DNA of 64,000 nucleotides from Metellina segmentata (taxonomy: Eukaryota > Arthropoda > Arachnida > Araneae > Tetragnathidae), in NCBI GenBank assembly GCA_947359465.1, contig OX375877.1:26423235-26487234 (forward strand), written 5' to 3'. Of the stretch, positions 48,308 to 59,160 are shown one piece after another (within the stretch, counting starts at the first letter, position 1; each line of letters opens with the position of its first letter). The position numbers and the translations under genes are program-made. Below the pieces are notes generated by a model. The model made no database searches. It had not been told where the DNA came from and saw nothing but the letters and a program-made list of their open reading frames with translations.

Positions 48308-48973
48308 TAGGGCAACTTTTTGCAACAAATGCAACTTTTTTTCACGCGTTCTACGCTGCATGTAAAGTACTAAAACCAAAATTCCTCCTACATGGGGTGT
48401 ATAGTAAGTGAGTTATAACCGCAACATAAATGCAACTTTTTGCATAAATGCAACCACCTGCAAATTTTTTTAATATAGCTTAAAATGAATTAATATCAAA
48501 TTACTATTTCATTTTTTGCTCTCTGAATCAACCCAATGGTTGGCACTCTTGATAATCCAAGGAAACTTGCATAATCGACTGCAGAGTTTGCGAGGCGAGT
48601 TTTGATCATCAATATGTTGTTCGCCTTTTAGATGACGTTTTAAAATCTCTGAATGTTGAACGAAAGGATTTTGCGCTTCTACTATCCAATACAGCACATT
48701 ATATGACTGCGGCTAACGCAGGTTTTCAATGTTAAAGAAATTACTGGCCAAGGATCGGCCATTCAATGTTCTTCTGTATTTCAGTATGTATTATAATACT
48801 GTTGTACACAACTAAAATTGTCAAGAAATTTTGAATTTTTTTCATTTTTTACAAATAATTTATTTTAGAATTTAGAGAATCAAAAATAAATGCAACTTTA
48901 TTTCCATAAATGCACTTTAAGGAGTGATAGATGCAACTTTTCCCATTTTTACTGCAACAAAAAAGTTGCCCTA
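48308..48973 (+). mobile_element. hAT element with transposase remnant
   Basis: The 8-base duplication TATATTAC flanks it exactly (48,300-48,307 and 48,974-48,981). The ends are TAGGGCAACTTTTTGCAAC and, reversed, TAGGGCAACTTTTTTGTTGC. Inside, one plus-strand frame reads FDHQYVVRLLDDVLKSLNVE, then DFALLLSNTAHYMTAANAG, which fits the mid-part of hAT transposases. The word AAATGCAACTTT repeats near both ends. At 666 bases it is a deletion derivative. Located in TM9SF3 intron 1. Confidence 0.85.
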
Positions 48974-50959
48974 TATATTACATATCCTGAACATATGGTG
49001 TAGGTTATGTTGGTCAAATAAAACAATCTGAAATTCTAGTTGTTAATACACATGCATTGTGCCAAGAATAAGGTAATCAAATCATTTAACTGTTGTAAAT
49101 TTCTTAAAATGATAAATCTCAAAAATTTAATATGTATTCTTTCAATATCCATGATGTGCGTGTGACAGTCGATAAAATAACTCTAACAGATCCATATTGC
49201 AGGCCTGATCTAACATAAACATTAAATAACAAAATCATTGTTAGTATTACAAAATTCTTTTGTCTATCTCTTGAGTCAAGACAGTATGTAGATTTAATAA
49301 TAAGTATTTGGTGCCTGAAAAAGTAACACCTATACCTAAATAACATGTATACTGAATCATAATGCATACCTAAATCAAACATAATTACTTTTCTTAATAA
49401 GGACTCATTATTCATATAATACACATTTTCGATATAACTTCTTTTTTGAGTGAGGATTAAAGTGAAACATAGAAGCTAGCAATTTTTAAAGCACCAAGAC
49501 TGGAAGTAATCTAAGCCAAGTTGAAGTTTCCTGCTGTCTCGTAAACAAGAATAATTCTATATAGTTTTAAATCAGTAAAACACTTCAAATTTAAAAATAC
49601 AAATGTATCAAACATTAAAAATAATAATAAGACCTAAATATGAACCTTGACAAACTTCAGAGGTACTAATAAAACCATCAGAAAAACAATATAATACAAC
49701 ACATACATTAACCTATTAGTTAAATATGAATGATGGAACTTAATTAGACTCACAAAATCTAATTTTAATTTGTTTATGTTTCAACAAGCCAAAGCTATAC
49801 ATCAAAAATAGACAATCACACTAAAAATGGATTATTGCTGTCAGATCCTCACTAACTAAGCACCTCTCGCTTTCAAAGAAACACATGCAGACCACTTCCT
49901 TTGCAATCTTTACGACCCACAGCATTTATGAAGTCGTGCATATGTGGTCTTTAATGTTGTCTGATTTATCAGAAAATTGATTATGCTAAAACATAGAGAT
50001 CTGGCTATATTTTGTTGAAAGGACTGAAACTCATTGAATTTAGAATTTAATGAGTTGGTAATGCTTATGATAGAATCAATAAAAACAATAACAGTAAAAC
50101 GAAAAATTGGAATGATCCTATTTTGTAAATTGTTAAATTTTTTAATTTCTGATATTTTTTTAAGAGAAATAATACTATGGACTTTTCCTTTTGCTTCAAC
50201 ATAAGATGCTCATGGACCCAAATCGTACACTACTTAGGATATGTCCCAATTCGAGTTCCAAATCAATGAACTTGGACCAATGAATCCCACAAATAAATTA
50301 ATTAAAATTGAGTAACTTTACAAAATTATTTTAAATGTATACAATTTAAACATTAGAAATTGCAGCCATTGTCTTTAGGTGTTAATAAAAATATTTTCCA
50401 ACTGCACAAAAGTTAATGTCAAATACTGATTTGCATTTGAATTGATAATGCTCCACCCATTTTGTAAATCATGTGTATCTTGAAGAAATATAAACTCATA
50501 ATGAAAACATGAATCAAATTACAACAAATAAATATTTAAAGTTAAAATATTCATTTAAAACATCATTTTTGAGGTGATTATGAGAAACTTTCTTTAAGGG
50601 ATTTGTAAGCATCGTTCACAGGCTTGAGACAATACGACAATTTAAAAAAATTGCCGGACCTTTGAATATAAAATCCCGCGGAGACAAATCTTTTTGATAA
50701 CAAAGTAAATCGATACTTCCAAGTTTAATTAGAGTAAACAGGCATTAAAACATTTTTCACATTCGTATAACTGGGTGTTCGAAAACATAAGTTTAGGTCT
50801 CGAAAATCATGCAAACACGGAATTTCAATTACTACAAAATGTAAACAATGTCAGATTTTAAAAACCATACGCTAGTCTCCCGTTACAAATAAATTACAAA
50901 CATACCAAATTACATCGATCAAGATGTGATCCTTATGACATTTGTGCAAATAAACTTAC

Positions 50960-51037
50960 TTTATGAGTATGTTCATCGCTGGATGTTAAGGTAAAACAGA
51001 AGATGAAAACAACCACGTATCGCAATAATGTGCTCAT
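50960..51037 (-). CDS. TM9SF3: TM9SF3 exon 1, signal peptide
   Basis: The exon encodes 26 residues: MSTLLRYVVVFIFCFTLTSS and then DEHTHK. The hydrophobic core VVVFIFCFTL with a small-residue TSS end is a classical signal peptide. DEHTHK matches the mature start of vertebrate TM9SF3 (DEHEHTY-like). This ATG is chosen because it directly precedes the signal. The donor is AAA|GTAAGT, phase 0. Confidence 0.92.
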
Positions 51038-51466
51038 AATAAGGGATAATAAAAATGAAGGAATTCTTAAATTTAATAAAAATCAACTGAATTAAATCAA
51101 GCCGGTGTAAGTTGCGGTGTATTTATTCATAACATTACTAATAAGCGTTACGTTTCTTCAACGTTACACCACTAGACGAATCGCAGAAAAATACAATCAT
51201 CAAAAAAAAACGATTACGATTAAATACATTTCCCCTCGAGCAAGAAATATTAGATATGGAAACTCCATAAAAGTATTCATAACTTTAAATATGTTGGGTA
51301 TAAAACTAAAGCAAAAACGTAAAATAACACAATTGAATGTTTCTCGGTTCTGTCTTTTTGTGTAATTGTTTCACGGAATCTTTTGTGTGAGAAAATGACA
51401 CAAGTGTTGAGCACAGAGAAAAAGAAACTCACTTTGGAATTAGTTTCGGTTTCAGTTCTAATATTA
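51038..51466. promoter_or_regulatory. TM9SF3 upstream region
   Basis: This is the sequence directly upstream of the minus-strand start codon and must contain the 5' UTR and promoter of TM9SF3 unless a non-coding first exon lies further away. I see no clear TATA box or initiator. An 82-residue plus-strand open frame at 51,117-51,365 has no recognisable domain. Confidence 0.3.
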
Positions 51467-51549
51467 CAGTAAAGTACGACCTCATTATAACTGACTAGTA
51501 GGGGCTGAAGATAGTCCGTTTCAATAAAAGACTGGTTAAAATAAAAGAA
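51467..51549. repeat. Single terminus of a pogo/Tigger-like element
   Basis: TACAGTAAAGTACGACCTCA and TTATAACTGAC resemble the start of a pogo-type element that tracks 'CAGT...TATAACTGA'. No matching right end is found; the sequence is cut off by the Helitron that begins at about 51,550. Confidence 0.35.
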
Positions 51550-52749
51550 TTTTCATTTGGTTTGCAAAGAATTTGTAGCCTGTTGGATAACAGCCATAAC
51601 GGAGTTGCCCGTGGTGTTGGTTTGCTTCGCAAACCAAATGGGAATTCGTAGCCTGCTGGAAAAAACAACTGGGGCAACGCTCATTGTAATATGCGGCCCA
51701 ATTCGAATTGCGAACAGGTCCAATCGTCGTGAAGTCACAATCTCTTGCTAAAATATAAATATTTAGTTGAAAAATTATTTATTAAAAGAAGATCAAATGT
51801 ATAAGATATCTATCTGGTGTAAAAATTTTCGCAGATTTCAAATTCGTTGAAATTTTTAATCTATTTTTAACGATCCCGATTTTACAATAAAGAACTTTAC
51901 AATACCAGTCAAAATGTTTTTTATTTGTTTAGCTGAGGCCGACCAACCGGTATAGTGTTTAAGTTGTTAGTCTCTAGATCGGAAGGTTCCTGGTTCGAAT
52001 CCGGGTCCGGGCGTGGATGTTTGTAAGCGTATGGTGTAGAGGCGGCTGGTACACCTTAAATTAGGCGTGCCAGCTCAGGTGTTGCTTCGTCATCTGATCG
52101 TGTTCCAAAATTACGAGGCGTTGTCCTCGGAGCTGTCCCTTAAGGACCGTCGTCAATAGCCCACTGTGTTGCTTTAGTACGACGTTAATTACGACTTACC
52201 AATTACCAATTGTTTTGCTGAACGCAGGAAATGAAATCTGATTTCTCCATTCTCAAATCAAACGAAGGTCAACTACAAATTGTCAGCGGCGTTCGAATTG
52301 GAAAATATGTAAAAATTTCAATTTAAAAATTATTTATTTAAAGAAAATCATATTTTTAGATATTGATCTAATGTGAAATTTTCCGCAGATTTCAAATCCG
52401 TTGAAATTTTAACTCTATCTTTAACGATCTAGGAGATAGAAAAAATAACAACATAACTCCTATTAAACCTTTTTATTTGTTTTGTTCTTCGACTGAAGTG
52501 TTCAAACGGAAACAGGGAAAAAATAAATTTAGAATCTCTCCTATCGTGTTGCCGTTCTAAAAAAAAACAATAATAATTAAAGTGTCATTAAATGAATTTT
52601 AAAATTTTCTAGACTGAATTTTAAAATTCGGCGCCACCCAAAAAGTATAAAAAAAATTCGGTCCAAATCCCAATACTGTAAGTGTTATAGATTAGTCAGG
52701 ACTTTGATAACGAAAAACAGACAATCATTTCATTTTATAATAGTAGAGA
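51550..52749 (-). mobile_element. Helitron family 1, 3'-truncated, interrupted by a SINE
   Basis: The minus-strand start is TCTCTACTATTATAAAATG at 52,749 after A. The GGTTTGCTTCGCAAACC palindrome lies at about 51,622, and the CTAG end is missing. The SINE at 51,938-52,210 splits it; the Helitron's TTATTTGTTT...GCAGGAAATGAAATCTG block resumes afterwards. Confidence 0.72.
51938..52210 (+). mobile_element. tRNA-derived SINE, second copy, nested in a Helitron
   Basis: It matches the copy at 17,556 over the head (GCCGACCAACCGGTATAGTG, B box GGTTCGAATCC), body and TTACCAATTACCAAT tail, with an internal deletion after CCTTAAATTAGG. The flanks TTGTTTAGCTGA and TTGTTTTGCTGA form an imperfect 12-base target duplication. 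Confidence 0.88.
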
Positions 52750-52824
52750 TAATTCTAAGGGATGTGATGCAACAGGGTGTACATCAATGAAAATACAGTC
52801 GTTCGTAATAAAAAGTTTATTAGA

Positions 52825-53530
52825 TCTCTACTATTATAAAAGGAAGTGTTTGTTTTCTGCACACAAAGTCCTGACGAATCTATGGCACCTACAGTAATGG
52901 GATTTTGGCACACAGGTAGTCCAAATGTTTTGCAATTTTTTGGTCGGAGCGAATTTTAAAATTTAATCTTGGACATTTTAAAATGAATCAAATAGAATTT
53001 AATTATTATTGGTTTCTTTGGAATGGCAACAGCATGAAAGATAGCAGATTTTAAAAAAAATAATTCCGTGATTCCGTTTGATTTTGCGTAGGAACAATTT
53101 GTCAGCAGACTAACAAAACAAGTAAAAATTTTGATCTGGAGTTTTGTAGTACTTTTTTTCTATCTCCTATACTGTTAAAGATAGAGTAAAAATTTCAACG
53201 GATTCGAAATCTGCGAAAAATCTTACACCAGATCGATATCTTGCATTTAATTTTCTTTCAATAAATAATTTTTCAATTAAATATTTATATTTTCGCAAGA
53301 GATTGTGACGTCACGCCGATTGGATCTCTTCGCAATCGGAATTTGGCCGAATTTGACAATGACGAGGCCGTCACAATGTTGCCTGTGGTGATGGTTTGCG
53401 AAGCAAACCATAGTTCATAATGTTCATAATTTGTTTCGCGAAGCAAACCAAATGGGAATTCGTAGCAATCACCGGGGGTTAGCGAGAAGTGGTCACACAT
53501 GACCCCACGAAAAGAACTGTCACGGCAGCC
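52825..53530 (+). mobile_element. Helitron family 1, head-to-head with its neighbour, 3'-truncated
   Basis: It starts TCTCTACTATTATAAAAGG after A (52,824). It then shows TCCTGACGAATCTATGGCAC and the GGTTTGCGAAGCAAACC palindrome at about 53,394. Homology to the copy at 59,600-60,317 ends near CTGTCACGG at about 53,525, before any CTAG. Confidence 0.72.
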
Positions 53531-54096
53531 TTTAACATAGATGGAATTGAAAAAGATGTGTACGTATACACTACATTGATCTTTAGAACAAGAAGGCTGT
53601 TGATTGGTGATAATAGCTTACATTCTTTGGTTTGAAAAGATAACTTATTTTCTGCTAGGCACTGCCGCTTGGCAAAAAAAAGAAAATTTCTCATAAATGT
53701 CTCAAAATTTACTGCAATATTTTTTTTAAAACTGAAACGCAATTCCACCGTACACTTACACACATTTTATTTTACTGTCGTGTACTTTACATCCGTTCAC
53801 GAGCATTAAGTTCTAGGGGGTTTAACACCTTTTGTCCCCAATAATTGTATGAAAGTGGCCGGGTTGTATAAATGTTTCTATTTGACAGGTAATGTGTGTA
53901 ACCAACTATTCAGGGAATCTCGACCTCATTAGTCAGATCGTTGATGAAGAACACAGGTGTGCCATGTCAAAAATAAGTTACAATGCTTTGAGTCTTAATG
54001 TTTTTTGTAGTTGAGACACGGCCTCATCTCACCATATGATATCAATATTAAAAATATATTGTTTTTCGTTTGGGTAACGATACTGTCCAACCAAAG

Positions 54097-54335
54097 ACCT
54101 TTGTGTACGGGGGTGGGGTCGTGGTGTACGTTAAATCTGTCGCGGCCTCAAATGTACAGGGTTGGCGCGGTGTGGAAGTTTGGACAGTGAGGAGCCAGTT
54201 CAAGTGTGACTTCGTCTTCTGACTTTAGTTCAAAATTATGATTGATGAAAATTATGATTAGGACCGTCGCTAATAGCCCGTTATGTTGCTCCAGTTGTAG
54301 GTTGATTCAACTACCTATAATTAATGGCGTTGTCT
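54097..54335 (+). mobile_element. Headless SINE copy
   Basis: It lacks the tRNA-like head but shares the body: GTGTACGTTAAATCTGTCGC, GGTGTGGAAGTTTGGACAGT, GAGCCAGTTCAAGTGTGAC, TTCAAAATTATGA and AGGACCGTCGCTAATAGCCC. The tail ends in TTCAACTACCTATAATT. A short tandem duplication (AAAATTATGATTGATG) is inside. Confidence 0.65.
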
Positions 54336-54462
54336 GTCCTGTGTTTGGAACTTCAAGGCAAAGGACCATGTATAGCGCTGTACAGGCATATTACGTTGAC
54401 ATTCCCAGATACGGTCATTGCCTCACTAAATCCAGCTAACCAGGTATTACAAATATTTAATA

Positions 54463-55233
54463 CTAGCCACTGCGTGGCAAGCCCAGCGTTGCTCGTGCCC
54501 GTGGTGTTGGTTTGCTGGGCAACACCATGATATAAGGTATTATACTGGTGTAAAATTTTCCACAGATTTCAAATCCGTTCAAATTTTTAATCTGTTTTAA
54601 ACGAATCCGCTTTTACGAAAAAGAACTAAACAATGCCTCAAAATGTTTTTTATTTTTTGCTCTCCACTGAAAAAGGCAGGAAATATATTTTTTGTTTGTT
54701 TTTTTAGCGCGAAATGCAATCTGGAATGCAATGTTTGGAAAGGGAAGTTACCTTGACGTCACAATCTCGTGCGAAAATATAAAAGATATATTCAATTTAA
54801 AGTTATTAACATAAAGAAAATCATATTTTTGGATAAGGATCAAAAGTGACATTTTCCGCAGATTTCAAATCCGCTGAAATTTTTACTATATCTTTAACGG
54901 TCTAGGAGATAGAAAAAGAACTAATTGACTCCAGTTAAAAGATTGTTTGTTTTTATAGTCTGGCTGAAAAATTATTAATCCGATCAAAATCAAAACGGAA
55001 ATGAAAACAATGAATTTATTTACAATATTTTTCTATGCTGTATCATTCAATAATGATTAAATTCATTTTAAAATGTTCTAGATTGAATTTTCAAATTCGC
55101 CGAGACCAAAAATTGCAACAAATTCGGACTAACTGTGTGACAAATCTCATTGGTGTGCCATAGAATCGTTAGGATTTTGCGGCAAGAAACAGACAGACTA
55201 ACAAACAAACACTTCCTTTTATAATAGTAGAGA
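54463..55233 (-). mobile_element. Helitron family 1, complete ends
   Basis: The minus strand starts TCTCTACTATTATAAAAGGA at 55,233 after A and ends GCCACGCAGTGGCTAG at 54,463, followed by T. The GCCACGCAGTGGC hairpin directly precedes the CTAG. The 771-base copy is non-coding. Confidence 0.85.
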
Positions 55234-55242
55234 TTTTCTTAA

Positions 55243-55577
55243 CCTTTTGACTACGGCTATATAGATATAGCAAGTGCGATTCTTTCTTGGCGCGATTCTT
55301 ATAACTTTCAAGGTTCTTTTGACTACGGCTAAAGATGTAACAGGTGCGATTCTTATAACTTTCAAGGTACAACTGTTGCAACGGCCGTAGTCTTAATGTC
55401 TTTCTTGGCCCGATTCTTATAACTTTCAACGTACAACTGTTGCAACGGCCGTAGTCTAAATGTCTTTCTTGGCCCGATTCGTATTACTTTCAAGGTACAA
55501 CTGATGTACTGGCCGTTGTCTTAATTCTTTCTTGGCGCGATCATGGTAAAACTGCTGTACTGACCATAATCTAAAGG
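55243..55577. mobile_element. piggyBac-like MITE with internal tandem repeats
   Basis: It is flanked by TTAA at 55,239-55,242 and 55,578-55,581, with ends CCTTTTGACTACGGC and, reversed, CCTTTAGATTATGGTC. Inside, a unit of about 60 bases containing CGATTCTTATAACTTTCAA, GTACAACTGTTGCAACGGCC and GTAGTC repeats three to four times. It begins only 9 bases from the end of the Helitron at 54,463-55,233. It is the long relative of 32,965-33,111. Confidence 0.75.
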
Positions 55578-55581
55578 TTAA

Positions 55582-56760
55582 ATATGATGCATTTTTATAT
55601 ATGCATTTTTATTAACATTAGTACCTTTTACGCAGATACAAGATTTTTCTGGTACCTGATGAGAGCTACGTCTATTTTTACAGGAAAGTTGATTTTTTTT
55701 CTCTTTTTCTAAGAATTATTTTGGTATCCGTCTGAAGGCAGAAAGACTGCTCCTTTCTCACAACTATGCCTAATGTGCAAAAGAAAGAATCTTTTAAGAC
55801 AGGCGTACCCCTTTAACGCCGGTTGTTAGGTCAATGTCCTTTTTTTTTTTTCTTTGACAGGAGAGAGCTTGCGACTTTGATCTTTGACCGAAAAATCTTA
55901 ATCTATATTTTAATGTTTTGATTCGGTTGAACGAATTTACAATTTAAAATTAGGATATTTAATTTCGAACTAGTTTTTTAAATAAACAGTAAAATCTGTA
56001 TTCTCATGAATGAGACAAATAAAATGCAAATATTGTTTAATTCACATTTGAAATAATTACAAAAGAAAGCAAAATCTAGAATAACGGATTTGACATTTGG
56101 TCGACTTGACGTTTTTTTTTACAATTCTACTCGTACAATATACAAATGCGTAAAATATGATAAACAACCACTAATAATTCGTTCATCATTCATAGTAGAG
56201 CAAAATCAAAAGTATTATTCGATAAGGAATAATACTTCCTATTCATTCATAAGACCGCTTAATAGCCCCAGGTTCAGAATTATATTTAGTGTTCTGCAAC
56301 ACAACTCCAAGCAATTGCAATTGTTCTGCAGGCATTTTGTCCGAATTTTGAAAATTGCAGTAAAATAAAAAACAGACGTAAAACACAATCATCGGTTAAA
56401 TATATGCATTACATATTTATAATAAAATATCAAAATTAATTAACTTACTTTATTTATTTAAAACCAAGGCATACTTTTAGTTCTGTCGATAACTTTTGAA
56501 GTTAAATATTTTTGTCATTGACATAGAAGATGTGTTATTTATAAAGGGTTTGTTGTAATTTGAGGCGGTGTTGGGAGGTTTTTCCGTCACTAGAATAGAA
56601 AACAAAATGTGGCAAGGAGCGCGCTTTGCACTGCAGAACATCGTAACTTATGATTGAAAAAAAGAGGCCAACATTTTGATAAAATTAAGGAAAAAATGTT
56701 CTGTAAGACTTTGTTCTGCTACGTACGTCACAGTTTTAAGCACTTTCTTCTCACGTTGGA
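55582..56760. other. Region without a recognised feature
   Basis: AT-rich; a 92-residue open frame at 56,090-56,368 has no recognisable domain. Nothing else can be supported. Confidence 0.35.
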
Positions 56761-56779
56761 ATAGCACCCATAGGGTTGC

Positions 56780-57055
56780 GAGTTAGAAACTCAATCCAGC
56801 CAAAAGCCGACGTGTACGTTGGAGCTGGTGCACGTTAAATCTTTCGTGGGCTTAAAGTTTCTGACTTTGGTGTGGTGTGGAAGTTTGTAGAGTATGGTGA
56901 GACTTCGTCATCTGACCGTGGTACAAAATTATGAGGTGTTGTCCTCGGATCTTTCCCTACGGGATGGATCCTAGACCGTCGCCAATAGCTTGCTGCTTAC
57001 GACATAGTGTTGCTCTGTGCGATGTAAATACAACTACCTACCTACTTCCTGTAAA
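56780..57055 (+). mobile_element. SINE copy with decayed head
   Basis: It shares GGAGCTGGTGCACGTTAAAT, CTTCGTCATCTGACCGTGGT, AAAATTATGAGGTGTTGTCC, TCGGATCTTTCCC and GACCGTCGCCAATAGC with the SINE family. The head region is barely recognisable (GGTTGCGAGTTAGAAACTC). It ends in a CTACCTACCTACTTCC-type tail. Confidence 0.65.
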
Positions 57056-57381
57056 TTATTAGGCTTAAAATTTTAAAAAGGAAACTTCTTCATACAAATT
57101 GCGCTCAGCCTCCATTATTTCAAATGTTGACACCCGTTTCGTTCACAGTAGCCATTTAATAACATATTTGAAATTTGTGTCAAAACATTTCTTGTACGTA
57201 TCGAGTCATTCAGGCCTTTTCTGAATTATAAATAGGGGTAATTTAAAGCTAATGATAAATTAGTTTCCCCAGACTTGATACCTCATAAAACCCTCTTCCA
57301 ACTGTGCTATTATCTAATTTTTTGTTGTTGTCACGTTTAAAGAACGTCATCCTCCCTTAAAAAAATATAGTGTCTCAAAAT

Positions 57382-58602
57382 TATGCACCATCTAAGAATA
57401 AGTATTTGGACGCTTGTGATAGAATTGAAACACAAAATTTATTCAAATTCAATATTTGGTAGAGCCCCCACGAGAGGCAATTGCAGCCTCAACCCTCCGG
57501 GGCATGCTTTCCACAAGTCCTTGTACGACGGCTATTGGTATTTTCTTCCACTCGGCTTGGAGAAAACATGTAAGTTCCTTCACCGATTTTGGACGGTTGA
57601 TGCATCCCTTAATTCGGTGATCCAACTCGTCTCAGAGGTTCTCGATAGGGTTCAAGTCTGGACTTTGGGTAGTCCAGTCCATTCGGTAAACCCCATTGTC
57701 ACCATACTTATCCATGGTGGACCTCGCAACATGACAGCTGGCGTTCTCGTCCTTGAAGTAAAATGATCCAATCCGTAAAACTGCCACAATGTAGGAAGCA
57801 CTCTGTCATCCAAAATAGTGCAGTTTCCCTCGGCGTTGAGCGTACCATGAATTTGGACCAAGGGTCCCAGTCCATACCAGGAGAAACACCCCCAGACCAT
57901 AATTCCACCTCCGCCGAACTTACTGTGGGCACAATGCATTCAGGCAGGAGGCGTTCTCCAGGCAGACACCAGACCCATACACTGCCATCCGAACGGTAGA
58001 GGGTGAACTTTGATTCGTCGCCTCAGAGAACCCGCTTCCACTGATCAACGGTCCACTTTCGACGTGCTTTGCACCACATTAACCGAGCAGCGAGGTTGAA
58101 CTTTGTGATCAAAGGCTTATGGTCGGCAGCACGACCATGAAAACCAAACAGATGTGCTTCCTTACGGATGGTATTAATCGAAACAACACTCCCGGACGCC
58201 TGTTGAAACTCCTGGAGTATGTGGGCCAGCGGTTGGGTGCGGTTCTTCCGAATTTCTCTGGACCCGTCGGTCTCTATCTCACAGTTTCGTGGGTCTGCCA
58301 ACTCGGGGCACATTCCGACAATCACCGATCACCTTCCACTTCTGAATCACATAGACCACTGTCGATTTTGGGTCATTCAGTTCACTAGATATGTCCCTTA
58401 AGGATCCGCCATTGCTGTGATACCCGACGATTACACCTTTCTCGAAACCAGATAACTCTGCACTTCGTGGCATCTTCCATGCGACTAATGTCAATGTTGT
58501 TTCCTACACAATATTTAAAGGCGGAAGCCGTGACGTATATCAGGACCGCAGATATCGTCATTTGCATGGGTGTCCAAATACTTATTGGTAGATAGTGTAT
58601 GG
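57382..58602 (-). mobile_element. Tc1-like transposon, defective
   Basis: The left end contains CACCATCTAAGAATAAGTAT and TTGGAC. The reversed right end reads ACACTATCTACCAATAAGTA and TTGGACAC, giving inverted repeats of about 27 bases. The 1.2 kb between them encodes a Tc1-type transposase on the minus strand. It is followed directly by a SINE tail (58,608). Confidence 0.85.
57449..58473 (-). pseudogene. Tc1-like transposase pseudogene
   Basis: The frame starts MPRSAELSGFEKGVIVGYHS, a paired-like HTH, and passes GRPTKL (the GRPR-like linker). It resumes in another frame with SVVSINTIRKEAHLFGFHGR. The first catalytic block reads V-L-stop-GDESKFTL, so the usual Trp codon is a stop. A third frame carries [20 protein letters not shown], then [12 protein letters not shown] and [11 protein letters not shown]. 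In the second block the expected Asp before Asn appears as Glu. The end is IASRGGSTKY and TGA. At about 342 codons it is near full length, with two frameshifts, one stop and a changed catalytic residue. Confidence 0.88.
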
Positions 58603-58607
58603 TGTAA

Positions 58608-59160
58608 TCGATCGTTCCCTTCTCGATTGATCCCGGACTGTCACCAATAGCCTTTTGTTATGCTCCAGTGCGACGTTAATTCAACTACCATCTACCTACA
58701 TATACAAAAAATCCACGTAATTTCTTTTTTGAAAAGTAATTTCAGTATGCAAATACAATATCGTGGAATTATTATAAGAAAAATATGAACAGTAATACGA
58801 TTGAATTGGGTTCAAGCGGACCTTTTTGAATGACTTGTCAAAATTTAATGTCTTTTTTTTAAAGTTAGATATATGTCGCTATGATAAATTGCAACTTTTA
58901 ACTTTTTTGTGTTGCTTTAGAGCGAAGTTAATTCAACAAGCGTCTATCTGCATATACAAAAATCCCCGCAATTTCTCTTTTGAAAAATAATTTTAATATG
59001 CAAATACAATATCATGGAGTTATTATTAGAAAAAATCTGAATAGTAACACGATAAAAATGGGTTCAAGCTGACCCCTTTTGAATGGCAAGTCAAAATTTC
59101 ATCTCTTTTCTTTAGGTAGATACGTTGCTATGATAAATCGCAACTATTAACCATTGTTTT
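58608..59160 (+). repeat. SINE 3' tail followed by a tandem duplication of about 250 bases
   Basis: GATTGATCCCGGACTGTCAC and CAATAGCC are the 3' part of the SINE. From about 58,661 a unit (TGCTCCAGTGCGACGTTAAT, ATATACAAAAAATCCACG, TATGCAAATACAATATCGTG, GGGTTCAAGCGGACC, CGCTATGATAAATTGCAAC) is repeated from about 58,915 with the same order of words and about 85-90% similarity by eye. It is a diverged tandem duplication beginning in the SINE tail. Confidence 0.75.

Larger units (their letters stand above)
21575..51037 (-). other. TM9SF3: TM9SF3 gene, complete coding span with candidate 3' UTR
   Basis: This is a nonaspanin (transmembrane 9 superfamily member 3), a nine-pass membrane protein of the Golgi and endosomes implicated in protein sorting. 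Fourteen exons, all with GT-AG borders and compatible phases, join into a 581-residue protein, against about 589 in human. Layout: signal peptide at residues 1-20; lumenal domain to about 212; then [20 protein letters not shown] and eight further hydrophobic segments. Family landmarks include [58 protein letters not shown]-like [26 protein letters not shown] and NAEDYRWQW. The C-terminus TVKID fits the KxD/E Golgi-retention motif of this family. AATAAA on the minus strand at 21,575-21,580 is a candidate polyadenylation signal; the 3' end is not fixed. Introns total more than 27 kb and are full of transposons. Confidence 0.95.

Noticed and set aside
51117..51365. 82-residue plus-strand gene upstream of TM9SF3
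   Set aside because: No recognisable domain, Lys/Ile/Thr-rich as expected for AT-rich chance frames.
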